From the NCBI GenBank assembly GCA_030610025.1, contig JAUWSP010000208.1, positions 1-5,664 of the forward strand: a DNA stretch of 5,664 bases, written 5' to 3'. Source of the stretch: Acidobacteriota bacterium (GTDB lineage: Bacteria > Acidobacteriota > Thermoanaerobaculia > Multivoradales > JAHEKO01). Under the pieces are notes generated by a model. It searched no databases and was not told where the DNA came from. It worked only from the letters and a program-made list of their open reading frames with translations. A program made the translations under genes and the position numbers. Of this stretch, positions 1-5,664 are shown one piece after another. Every line of letters begins with the position of its first letter. The first letter of the stretch is position 1.

Positions 1-233
1 ACGTCTCAGATCCATGGCAGACGACTCGGTCGCGGTTAGCTTATCGAACCGCAAGGTTTCACGGTCGGAAGGCTCGACATCCGAACAAACTTCGAGTGGA
101 TCGGGCAGGTTGTAGAGATATAGCCATTTCTCAATTGATACTCGAGGTGGGTGTGTACTATCCCGAACAAGGTTCGAACCAATTGAAACATCGACATGGC
201 AGGGCTCGGTCAGGCCGAGCCACGACCATACCG
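1..233. other. Stretch without a recognisable gene
   Basis: Frames 1 and 2 are interrupted by stops (for example 37-39 and 113-115). Frame 3 is open but its translation is low-complexity and basic, with no recognisable domain. Base composition is visibly less GC-rich than in the genes downstream. On the minus strand only a ~53-codon frame (36-197) occurs and it is unrecognisable. The stretch is consistent with decayed coding DNA belonging to the remnant that follows, or with intergenic DNA. Confidence 0.4.
203..221. other. GC-rich hairpin, 7-bp stem
   Basis: GGCTCGG (203-209) and CCGAGCC (215-221) are perfect reverse complements around a 5-nt loop (TCAGG). No T-run follows (ACGACCATA), so it does not fit an intrinsic terminator. 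It lies just before the recognisable part of the domain remnant. Its function is unknown and it may be chance. Confidence 0.35.
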
Positions 234-419
234 GAGCCCGAGGGGAACCACACGTTTGTCGCCTACGTCGAAGACCGAGGTGAGCCCGGCGTGGCGGCGG
301 ATCGCTTTTGGTTGGAGGTGCGGGAGAAAGACGACGAGATCGTGTTGGAGTTGTCGTTCGACGATCCGGCGCCTGCCAACGCGGTGGCTCTCGAGGGTGG
401 CAACATCCAGGTTCCGCAC
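234..419 (+). pseudogene. Remnant of the C-terminal beta domain of a secreted protein
   Basis: This stretch reads, in frame, as a segment from EGNHTFVAYVEDRGEPG through DRFWLEV to GGNIQVPH. The pattern of a xFTFxxxVxDxGEPG strand, a DxFxxxV strand and a terminal GGNIxVP(H) is one I know from the extreme C-terminus of large extracellular bacterial proteins (post-anchor or 'choice-of-anchor' beta domains). The frame is open from the window edge at position 3 and stops at 456-458, but residues encoded before about 234 are Arg/His/Gln-rich and do not look like the expected preceding beta strands or glycine-rich GxGxVNG turn. Twelve residues (SSRKK...) also follow the usual end at GGNIQVPH. A GTG start at 96 would give a 120-residue protein with no signal peptide, so an independent gene is unlikely. 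Most likely it is the decayed 3' end of a larger gene. The domain resemblance is fairly clear; the pseudogene status is inference. Confidence 0.5.
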
Positions 420-525
420 AGTTCGAGGAAGAAGCAAGGAGCTCCGTCGAGAAACTAGAGTTCGGTCAACTCCTTTCTCGCCGACTGCGGCCATCGCCCT
501 GCAGGTTAGACTCCTCGTAGTCGAA

Positions 526-544
526 GCTCGCCTCGAATGCGAGC
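526..544 (+). promoter_or_regulatory. Small inverted repeat upstream of the ligase gene
   Basis: GCTCGC (526-531) pairs perfectly with GCGAGC (539-544) across a 7-nt loop, ending 18 nt before the ATG at 563. It could be a leader hairpin or a dyad for a DNA-binding protein. No good -35/-10 pair was found in 459-562 and no T-run follows the stem. The role is unproven and a 6-bp dyad can occur by chance in GC-rich DNA. Confidence 0.3.
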
Positions 545-562
545 CGCCGCCCTGGTATCTCG

Positions 563-3500
563 ATGCCACAAGCTTCTCCCGGGAAAAGGCCTTCTTCCCC
601 ACATCCCGCCTATGAGTCCTGGCGTGCCGCTGACACCCGATTAGAGCAGCTCAGTGAGGGTGTCATCGAAGCCGGTTGGCTCGTGATGCTGGCGATGGCG
701 CCGCTCTTCATGAATCCCTACAGTGCGCGCACCTATGAGCCGGATAAGACGGCGTTGGTGCGATCCATTGTTCTGGTAATGCTTGCCGCATGGCTCTGGA
801 AGGTCCTTTCCGGGGGCCGGGCCTACGTACCGGTGAATGGTTCAGAACAGTTGTCGGAGGCGCAAGCTCGACCCAACTGGCGCGAAGTCCTCGGGAGCCT
901 GCTTCGGATTCCACTCGTCACCCCAGCTCTAGTCCTGGCGTTCTCGCTGGTACTGGGGTCGATTCTCTCTGTGGATCCCAGGCTGAGCTGGTACGGATCC
1001 TATCCGCGGTTTCAGGGCGCTTGGACACAGCTCACCTACATAGTGGTCTTCGGACTGGTGCTCGCCCATTTGAGGAGCGGATTGCAGTGGCGCCGGATCA
1101 GTTTCGTCATCATCATGACGAGCTTCCTGGTCTCCTTTTATGCCCTGCTCCAAGTCCTGGGTCTGGATCCTCTTCCCAGTGCGATCGGATGGTCGAGGGC
1201 CTTCTCGACATTGGGGAATCCCATCTTCCTCGCGGCCTATCTTTTGATGGCGATCTTCGTGACCGTCTTCGAGGTTCTGAGGTTCGTGTCGGAATCTCGA
1301 GGGCAATCGGGCATCGAAAACGAGGCACCACAACTCAGATCTAGGCGGAGGTTGGGTTTGGCGGCCCTGGTGGGGGTCGTGATCCTGCAGATCACGGCGG
1401 TGGTGCTATCCCAGAGCCGAGGACCTTTTCTCGGCCTGCTCGCGGGTGGGTACGTCTTCGCCTTGATTCTCGCCCTGACACTGCATGGTTGGGCTCGAGG
1501 ACAGCAGGGTTTGACACCGGGCCTGAACCGACTTTTGCGTTGGGCCTGGTTGGGGATCATCGCCCTTGGAGTCCTGGGCCTTCTATTTCTGATTGTTTTC
1601 ACAATGCCGAGCTCGCCGTTGGAGTCGTTGCACGGCGTGCCGTACCTTGGCCGACTCGGCACGATTCTGAATTTCGAATCGAACACGGCACAGGTTCGTC
1701 TTCTGATTTGGCAGGGCGTCGTCGAGTTGTTGAGCTCGGGTGAGCCGCTGCGAGAACCCGACGGCGCGGTGGACAAGCTGCACGCAGTCAGGGGGTGGAT
1801 CGGATACGGCCCAGAGACGTTCTCTCTCGCATTCAACCCGCACTTTCCGCCAGCGCTCGGCCAACGGGAGGGGCGGGGTGATGTGCCGGACCGGGCTCAT
1901 AACGAAACGTTCGATGCCCTGGTCATGCAGGGTTTGATCGGCTATGCGGCGTGGCTCGCGATCTACTGCGGGATGTTCTACCTGTGCCTGAGACGACTCC
2001 GCATGATCCGAACTCGTTGGCAGCAGCTCTCGTTTTGGCTGAATCTCGCTCTGGGTGCTGCTTTGGGCGCCATCGCGCCCTATCAACTCACGGGTAGGTG
2101 GGTTCTCTCCGGTGTTGGACTGCCGGCCGGTTTGATCATGGGGTTGATCGTCTATGTAACTCTAGAAGCGGTTCTGGACCGCACTGGCCGCGCCGAGGCC
2201 AGACCCCTCGGAGCTCGAGATTTCTTACTCATGGCGGTGCTGGCCACGGTCGTGGCGCATGTCGTCGAGGTCCATTTTGGCATCGCCATCGTGTCGACCC
2301 GGCTCTATTTCTGGTTTCTGGCTGCTGTCGCTGTCTGCGTCTCGTGTGACTGGTTGCCGCTTCAGTCAGAGCCGGCGAGTGTTCCGGATATCGAATCGTC
2401 CTCGGCGAAAAAGTCCCCGAAGAAGGCCGGAAAGAAGAAGAAGAAGCAACAACAAGTGAGATCACGAGGGGTCCGACCCTCTCCTGAGGGAGAAGAGCGA
2501 TGGGCCCTGTTCGTGGGGCTGATCCTGGGGCTTCTGGGCGCGGCGGTGAGTTATGGGCTTTCTCTCAACCCCGAGCGTGCCGCGAGGGGATGGGACGTGT
2601 TGATGAACGGTTTGCTTGCCAAGGCTGGAAGCGGACCTCCATGGATGCCTGGCGCCTTGCTGTGGCTGATCGTCTCCCTGTCTGTGGGTGTCTGCTTGGC
2701 CTGGGCGTTTCAGGGAGACTCTCAACGGTCTCGCCGGTCCCTCTCGCCGGCCCCTCTCTTTGTGGGACTGGGGCTGGGAGGCCTGTACTCACTCTTGCAG
2801 GCGGGGAGGGCCGCTCGGATCATTCGTCTCCAAAGGGACCCACTGAATCTATCCGAAGCCCTGTCCACCTTCGTCAATCACGTCACTGTGTTCGTCGGTT
2901 TCACTCTTCTGATGATGCTGGCCATCGCGCTCTCCCTGGCGTGGAGAAGAGACGACCTACGCCCCTGGAGCCGTACCTCTTCCGCTCGGGCTCTGGGGTT
3001 GGGTCTGCTTCTGACGGTCGGATCGGGATGGTTGATCACCGCGGCAAACATCAATCCCCTGCGAGCGGATACCTACCTCAAACACGCCAAGGCTTTTCTC
3101 GATGCCAATCGGCCGGAGTTGGCGATGAACGCATTGTCACTGACCACGGAGCTGGACCCACTCGAGCCCATGAACTTCCTGGTTCAGGGTCGGGCAGCGG
3201 TACAGGCGGCGAAGGCCGCTGAAAGTGACGACCAGCGGCAGAGTCACTTCGAGGTTGCAGAGGATGCCCTTTCTCGTGCCCGGCAGCTCGCCCCCCTCGA
3301 TCCGGATCATTCGGCCAATCTGGCTCGCTACTTCGTGTCGGTCGCGGACCTGACCGACGACCCAGCGCGGGCGCAAGAGTTTCAGGAGCGTGCCTTGGGC
3401 GGCTACGAGGCAGCCTTGGCGCTGCGGCCGAGCTCCGTCCTCTTCATCAACGAGCATGCGTTTCTACTGTTTCGCATGGGCGAGCTCGAGCAAGCCGAGG

Positions 3501-3964
3501 AGTTGCTCGAGAGTGCCCTGGAGCTCGATTCGAGGTACGAGGTCACCTTGGCCCGATTGGGGATGCTCCACCAGCAACGGGCATCGGATGCCCAGCAAGC
3601 GGGTGATCGAGCCGAGATGACTCGTCAGCTCGAGGAATCGGTGGCCTTCTACGAGCGGGCAGTACTGGTCGACCCCGATCTCGTCGGAGCCGTCCAGGCA
3701 CTGGACCAGATTCGCCCTGTCCTGTACCAGTACCAGAAGTCCCTGCCGAGCTCCGAGCGGTTGCGAGAGCTGTACGGAGAGGATTGGAAGACCCATCACT
3801 CCATGGCTCGCCTGCACCTGGATGAGGGACGTCGAGATCGTGCCCTGGCTCATGGGAACCTAGCGGTCGAGCTCACTCCTGCCTCGAGCAGCAGCGCAGC
3901 GGACGACTTGCTGCGAGAGCTGCGAGACTCTGTGCCTACTGCCCGCTCTCCATCACTCGAGTGA
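563..3964 (+). CDS. O-antigen ligase/polymerase family membrane protein with C-terminal TPR domain
   Basis: A 1133-residue multi-pass inner-membrane protein of the Wzy_C (O-antigen ligase/polymerase, WaaL/PglL-like) superfamily. Members transfer or polymerise undecaprenyl-linked glycans at the periplasmic face. About 14 hydrophobic segments span residues 35-595. Family landmarks are TLGNPIFLAAY (216-226), SQSRGPFLG (283-291, Arg286), Arg379 in RLLIWQG, GYGPETF (414-420) and RAHNETFDALVMQGLIGY (444-461). His446 and the two arginines match the residues considered functional in WaaL. The large loop 348-450 would be periplasmic. A linker at 600-645 includes five lysines (624-628) and should be cytoplasmic by the positive-inside rule. 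About five more membrane segments (647-828) then place residues 834-1120 in the periplasm; these form roughly six TPR-like helical pairs (e.g. 962-990, 1076-1106). The fusion makes it much longer than a minimal ~400-450-residue ligase. The ATG at 563 is the only ATG, GTG or TTG after the in-frame stop at 518-520; it lacks a clear Shine-Dalgarno sequence. Substrate and acceptor cannot be inferred. Confidence 0.9.
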   Translation: MPQASPGKRPSSPHPAYESWRAADTRLEQLSEGVIEAGWLVMLAMAPLFMNPYSARTYEPDKTALVRSIVLVMLAAWLWKVLSGGRAYVPVNGSEQLSEAQARPNWREVLGSLLRIPLVTPALVLAFSLVLGSILSVDPRLSWYGSYPRFQGAWTQLTYIVVFGLVLAHLRSGLQWRRISFVIIMTSFLVSFYALLQVLGLDPLPSAIGWSRAFSTLGNPIFLAAYLLMAIFVTVFEVLRFVSESRGQSGIENEAPQLRSRRRLGLAALVGVVILQITAVVLSQSRGPFLGLLAGGYVFALILALTLHGWARGQQGLTPGLNRLLRWAWLGIIALGVLGLLFLIVFTMPSSPLESLHGVPYLGRLGTILNFESNTAQVRLLIWQGVVELLSSGEPLREPDGAVDKLHAVRGWIGYGPETFSLAFNPHFPPALGQREGRGDVPDRAHNETFDALVMQGLIGYAAWLAIYCGMFYLCLRRLRMIRTRWQQLSFWLNLALGAALGAIAPYQLTGRWVLSGVGLPAGLIMGLIVYVTLEAVLDRTGRAEARPLGARDFLLMAVLATVVAHVVEVHFGIAIVSTRLYFWFLAAVAVCVSCDWLPLQSEPASVPDIESSSAKKSPKKAGKKKKKQQQVRSRGVRPSPEGEERWALFVGLILGLLGAAVSYGLSLNPERAARGWDVLMNGLLAKAGSGPPWMPGALLWLIVSLSVGVCLAWAFQGDSQRSRRSLSPAPLFVGLGLGGLYSLLQAGRAARIIRLQRDPLNLSEALSTFVNHVTVFVGFTLLMMLAIALSLAWRRDDLRPWSRTSSARALGLGLLLTVGSGWLITAANINPLRADTYLKHAKAFLDANRPELAMNALSLTTELDPLEPMNFLVQGRAAVQAAKAAESDDQRQSHFEVAEDALSRARQLAPLDPDHSANLARYFVSVADLTDDPARAQEFQERALGGYEAALALRPSSVLFINEHAFLLFRMGELEQAEELLESALELDSRYEVTLARLGMLHQQRASDAQQAGDRAEMTRQLEESVAFYERAVLVDPDLVGAVQALDQIRPVLYQYQKSLPSSERLRELYGEDWKTHHSMARLHLDEGRRDRALAHGNLAVELTPASSSSAADDLLRELRDSVPTARSPSLE
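2432..2455 (+). repeat. In-frame (AAG)5(CAA)3 trinucleotide tract
   Basis: Five consecutive AAG codons followed by three CAA codons encode Lys624-628 and Gln629-631 in the linker between the two membrane blocks of the ligase protein. More lysines precede it (616, 617, 620, 621, 624). Identical codons in a row suggest replication slippage. Whole-codon changes would keep the frame and only vary linker length and charge. Confidence 0.75.
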
Positions 3965-3995
3965 CCATCGAGCTGTGAGTCTTCCGGATAGTCTG

Positions 3996-4020
3996 AGCCC
4001 CTACCCCGATGGGTAGGGCT
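3996..4020 (+). terminator. Imperfect hairpin after the ligase gene, possible terminator
   Basis: The left arm 3996-4006 pairs with the right arm GGGTAGGGCT (4011-4020), giving 10 base pairs with one bulged C and a 4-nt loop (CGAT). It starts 32 nt after the stop codon of the ligase gene. The stem is strong, but the following bases (GGATGCTCCC) contain no T-run, so it is not a classical intrinsic terminator. It could be a U-tract-less terminator, an mRNA 3' stabiliser, or a dyad upstream of the next promoter. Confidence 0.4.
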
Positions 4021-4040
4021 GGATGCTCCCCGTGAGGGTA

Positions 4041-4069
4041 TTGTCAAAATTCTACGCCTGCACTAAAAG
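4041..4069 (+). promoter_or_regulatory. Candidate sigma70-type promoter for the secreted-protein gene
   Basis: TTGTCA (4041-4046, 5 of 6 to the -35 consensus) and TAAAAG (4064-4069, 4 of 6 to the -10 consensus) are separated by exactly 17 bp. Transcription would start near 4076, giving a leader of only about 14 nt before the ATG at 4090. The partial Shine-Dalgarno stretch GGGAAAG (4074-4080) would then sit at or near the RNA 5' end. No other convincing pair was seen in this intergenic region. Consensus matching by eye only. Confidence 0.45.
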
Positions 4070-4089
4070 GGGTGGGAAAGACAAGTGCG

Positions 4090-4176
4090 ATGCCTCGGCG
4101 CCAGCGAATTGCGCCTTCGGTCATTCTTGGCCCCTTACTCCTTTCGATAATCTATTCGGCAGGAATGGCGGTAGCG
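4090..4176 (+). other. Sec signal peptide coding segment
   Basis: Residues 1-29 show a basic n-region (three Arg in MPRRQR), a hydrophobic stretch with LLLSII, and small residues AVA at -3 to -1, predicting cleavage between Ala29 and Asn30 by signal peptidase I. There is no lipobox cysteine and no twin-arginine motif of the S-R-R-x-F-L-K type. Confidence 0.75.
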
Positions 4177-5664
4177 AATCTTCGCTCCGCCGAATTCGCG
4201 ATCTCGCAGGTCGAGCTAGAGATCCCACAGGTAACCCCTGAAGAGCAGCCACCAGCGGCCGTTCCAATGGGTGATCCCGAGGCACCTGGGTCCCTTTGGA
4301 TGCGAGTCAACTATGCGCTGGAGTGGGTGTCGGGTGAGACCGACATCGGTGCCACCGTAGCGATCACCGTGACCAACAGCGAGGGCTCTGTGAAAGACAC
4401 TGCGTCGCGCACCACCGATGGCACGGGGGTCTTCTTCGTCGGATGTCCTAACTGGGATTCCGGTGGATGTCCTGACATCAGGCCCGGTGACCATGTCTAT
4501 GCGGCGACCGACTCCGAAAGTAGCAGTGTCAGCCCGGTAGGATCGATCACCGCCTCGATGGACGCGGCTAACGACCTGATCGTGGGCACCCTTGAAGCCC
4601 CGTGGTTCAATGAACCGGTGCTGGCGGTCCGTTGTGAGATCTGGGAGAGCGGTGGTCCGAATCCGATCCACACTTCCGCTGATCCTGATGGCGGTGAGTT
4701 CGAATGTGACTTCAGCGGAGAATGGGACCTCCAGCGAGGTGACCAGGTTGCTGTCCTGTACTACGAACCGGACGGAGACCATGTCATCAACAATCCTCCT
4801 TGGCCCTGGGTACGGGTGAACTACGCTTGGGATTCCATCGGCGCCGACTACGAAGTCGGCCACTCCTTCTGGATCACGGTGACCGACGACGTGGGCAACC
4901 TCAAGGCCCAGGCAACCGCTGAGTCGGTCTCTGATGGAGGTTGGGGTGGCGGAGGTGGCTTCGACTCGGTCGAATGGTCATCGGAGAGGCCGGACATCCT
5001 GCCGGGAGATTGGGTCTACTTCGGCGCGGATGATGGCTACACCAACACGGTCGAGATCGGAGTCATTATCGGCACCCTGAATGTCGATACGGATACGGCA
5101 TCCGGTCCAATCCTGGCACCCAGCTTCGGTATCTCCCTGACCGTCGAGTGCCATCCCTGGGGTGCTTGGGATGCCGGAATGCCCGACGTCCCGAGCAAGG
5201 AAAGCTGGGCCGAGCCTGATGGTTCGGTACCGTTCAGTTGCCAGTGGGATCCCAACACGGAGTGGGATATGCAGGCCGGGCAGGATGTCGCTGTCTCTTA
5301 CGAGGAGCCGGATTGGGATCGGGTGATTGACGTCTACCGTGATCCAGCACCCTATCTGCGTATCAGGAAATGGGCCGAAGGGAACCCTGCCGCGGGAGGC
5401 AACTTCGTATTCCACATAGGCTACGACAATCTTGGAGATGCACCAGCCGAGAGTGTCGTTATCACCGACACGATGCCGGTAGGTCTCGAGTACCTGTCCG
5501 ACACCTCTGGCTTTAGTCACCAGCAGAGCGCGGACGAGGTGTTTTGGGATGTCGGTACTCTGGATCCGAGCGTCAGAGGCGAGTTTGATCTCTACGCCCA
5601 GGTTACCGCGGCCGTCCAGGAATACATCACCAACACGGTTGAGATTGCCACGAGCAGCCCCTAT
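4090..5664 (+). CDS. Secreted repeat protein with DUF11 domain, 3' end beyond window
   Basis: The first 525 codons of an exported, probably surface-associated protein; no stop occurs before the window end. The N-terminus MPRRQR, a hydrophobic core (residues 7-26) and AVA before Asn30 make a good Sec signal peptide. A short Glu/Pro-rich spacer (about 35-68) precedes two tandem homologous units at 70-239 and 240-421. Shared landmarks are W(M/V)RVNYA, PDIxPGDxVY, a cysteine pair (182/206 and 354/384), EWDxQxG and EPDxDxVI. From about 422 a DUF11 (B_ant_repeat-type) Ig-like domain follows: YDNLGDAPAESVVITDTMP, then VFWDVGTLDP and ITNTVEIATSSPY. DUF11 domains are usually tandem in very long surface proteins, so more probably follow. 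The start is ATG 4090, preceded by GGGAAAG at a 9-nt gap; GTG 4072 is in frame but has poorer ribosome-binding spacing and would spoil the signal peptide start. No catalytic motif is visible, so an adhesive or structural envelope role is inference. Confidence 0.88.
   Translation, partial: MPRRQRIAPSVILGPLLLSIIYSAGMAVANLRSAEFAISQVELEIPQVTPEEQPPAAVPMGDPEAPGSLWMRVNYALEWVSGETDIGATVAITVTNSEGSVKDTASRTTDGTGVFFVGCPNWDSGGCPDIRPGDHVYAATDSESSSVSPVGSITASMDAANDLIVGTLEAPWFNEPVLAVRCEIWESGGPNPIHTSADPDGGEFECDFSGEWDLQRGDQVAVLYYEPDGDHVINNPPWPWVRVNYAWDSIGADYEVGHSFWITVTDDVGNLKAQATAESVSDGGWGGGGGFDSVEWSSERPDILPGDWVYFGADDGYTNTVEIGVIIGTLNVDTDTASGPILAPSFGISLTVECHPWGAWDAGMPDVPSKESWAEPDGSVPFSCQWDPNTEWDMQAGQDVAVSYEEPDWDRVIDVYRDPAPYLRIRKWAEGNPAAGGNFVFHIGYDNLGDAPAESVVITDTMPVGLEYLSDTSGFSHQQSADEVFWDVGTLDPSVRGEFDLYAQVTAAVQEYITNTVEIATSSPY
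4297..4806 (+). repeat. Tandem protein repeat unit 1 of the secreted protein
   Basis: Residues 70-239. It opens with WMRVNYA, has a beta-strand-like AITVT segment, and a loop with two cysteines (119 and 127, CPNWDSGGC). PDIRPGD (128-134), a Cys182/Cys206 pair, ADPDG, EWDLQRG (211-217) and EPDGDHVI (226-233) follow. It aligns along its length with the next unit. The DNA has diverged clearly, so the duplication is old. The family is not recognised by name; alternating polar/hydrophobic runs suggest two beta-sandwich subdomains. Confidence 0.75.
4807..5352 (+). repeat. Tandem protein repeat unit 2 of the secreted protein
   Basis: Residues 240-421, starting WVRVNYA. It matches unit 1 at WITVT, PDILPGDWVY (301-310), the Cys354/Cys384 pair, AEPDG, EWDMQAG (391-397), VAVSYEEPD and DRVI (410-413). 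It is about 12 residues longer. In place of the double-cysteine loop of unit 1 it has a glycine-rich loop, GGWGGGGG (283-290). It runs straight into the DUF11 domain. Confidence 0.75.
5353..5664 (+). other. DUF11 domain coding segment, reaching the window edge
   Basis: Residues 422-525 carry the DUF11/B_ant_repeat pattern: YLRIRKW start, GNFVFHIGYDNLGDAPAE, VVITDTMPVGLEYLSD, a WDVGTLDP strand, then NTVEIATS. This Ig-like fold is typical of tandemly repeated, surface-exposed bacterial proteins. The final residues SSPY lie at the expected end of one repeat, so the window cuts close to a domain boundary. Confidence 0.8.

Noticed and set aside
170..182. GGTTCGAACC, resembling a tRNA T-arm
   Set aside because: It is a self-complementary 10-mer. 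No acceptor, D or anticodon arm could be folded around it, so no tRNA is called.
36..197. 53-codon minus-strand frame before the remnant
   Set aside because: Short, no recognisable motif, no ribosome-binding site, and length compatible with chance.
459..562. Possible sigma70 promoter using TAGACT (507-512) as -10
   Set aside because: No acceptable -35 hexamer lies 16-18 bp upstream, so a promoter call is not supported.
2500..3222. 240-codon + strand frame inside the ligase gene, preceded by a GGGAGAAGAG purine run
   Set aside because: The purine run simply encodes Glu/Gly residues of the ligase. The alternative frame gives an Arg/Gly/Ser-rich translation typical of an out-of-frame read of GC-rich DNA.
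4023..4241. 72-codon + strand frame beginning in the intergenic region
   Set aside because: It overlaps the well-supported signal-peptide start in another frame, its translation shows no domain, and it starts upstream of the candidate promoter.
4216..4863. Long open frame of 215 codons on the minus strand
   Set aside because: It lies in exact antisense register to the secreted-protein gene, where low use of Leu TTA/CTA and Ser TCA codons leaves few stops. Its translation has no recognisable domain, while the + strand shows a signal peptide, repeats and DUF11.
4978..5520. Open frame of 180 codons on the minus strand
   Set aside because: Same codon-register shadow, opposite repeat unit 2 and the DUF11 domain; no domain is recognisable.

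Overview
The window is moderately GC-rich (roughly 60% in the coding parts by eye), densely coding, and every supported gene lies on the + strand. It probably comes from a bacterium. The large polymer-ligase/TPR membrane protein, the secreted protein with a DUF11 domain, and the remnant of a C-terminal anchor-type beta domain together recall Chloroflexota (Anaerolineae-like) genomes. That assignment rests on memory of family distribution and could not be checked here, so it is tentative.

Layout. Positions 1-562 hold no intact gene. A short stretch (about 234-419) encodes the recognisable last ~60 residues of a beta-rich domain often found at the C-terminus of large secreted proteins; nothing upstream of it reads like the rest of such a protein, so it is called a gene remnant. 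Two small GC-rich hairpins (203-221 and 526-544) lie in this stretch. Positions 563-3964 are one complete 1133-residue gene. It encodes a multi-pass inner-membrane protein of the O-antigen ligase/polymerase (Wzy_C) superfamily, with a lysine-rich cytoplasmic linker, a second membrane block and a C-terminal TPR domain. Positions 3965-4089 are intergenic, with an imperfect 10-bp hairpin followed by a plausible sigma70-type promoter. From 4090 to the window end runs the 5' part (525 codons) of a secreted protein: signal peptide, two divergent tandem units of ~170-180 residues, then a DUF11 domain cut by the window edge.

How the parts fit. The ligase would act at the periplasmic face of the membrane, joining lipid-linked glycans to an acceptor or polymerising them. 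The following gene encodes an exported, probably surface-exposed protein. The hairpin and promoter between them suggest separate transcription, so a functional link (for example the secreted protein as a glycan acceptor) is only a hypothesis. No RNA gene, CRISPR array, insertion sequence or phage feature was seen. The least familiar element is the tandem repeat unit of the secreted protein, with its conserved cysteine pair and PDIxPGD and EPDxDxVI motifs.
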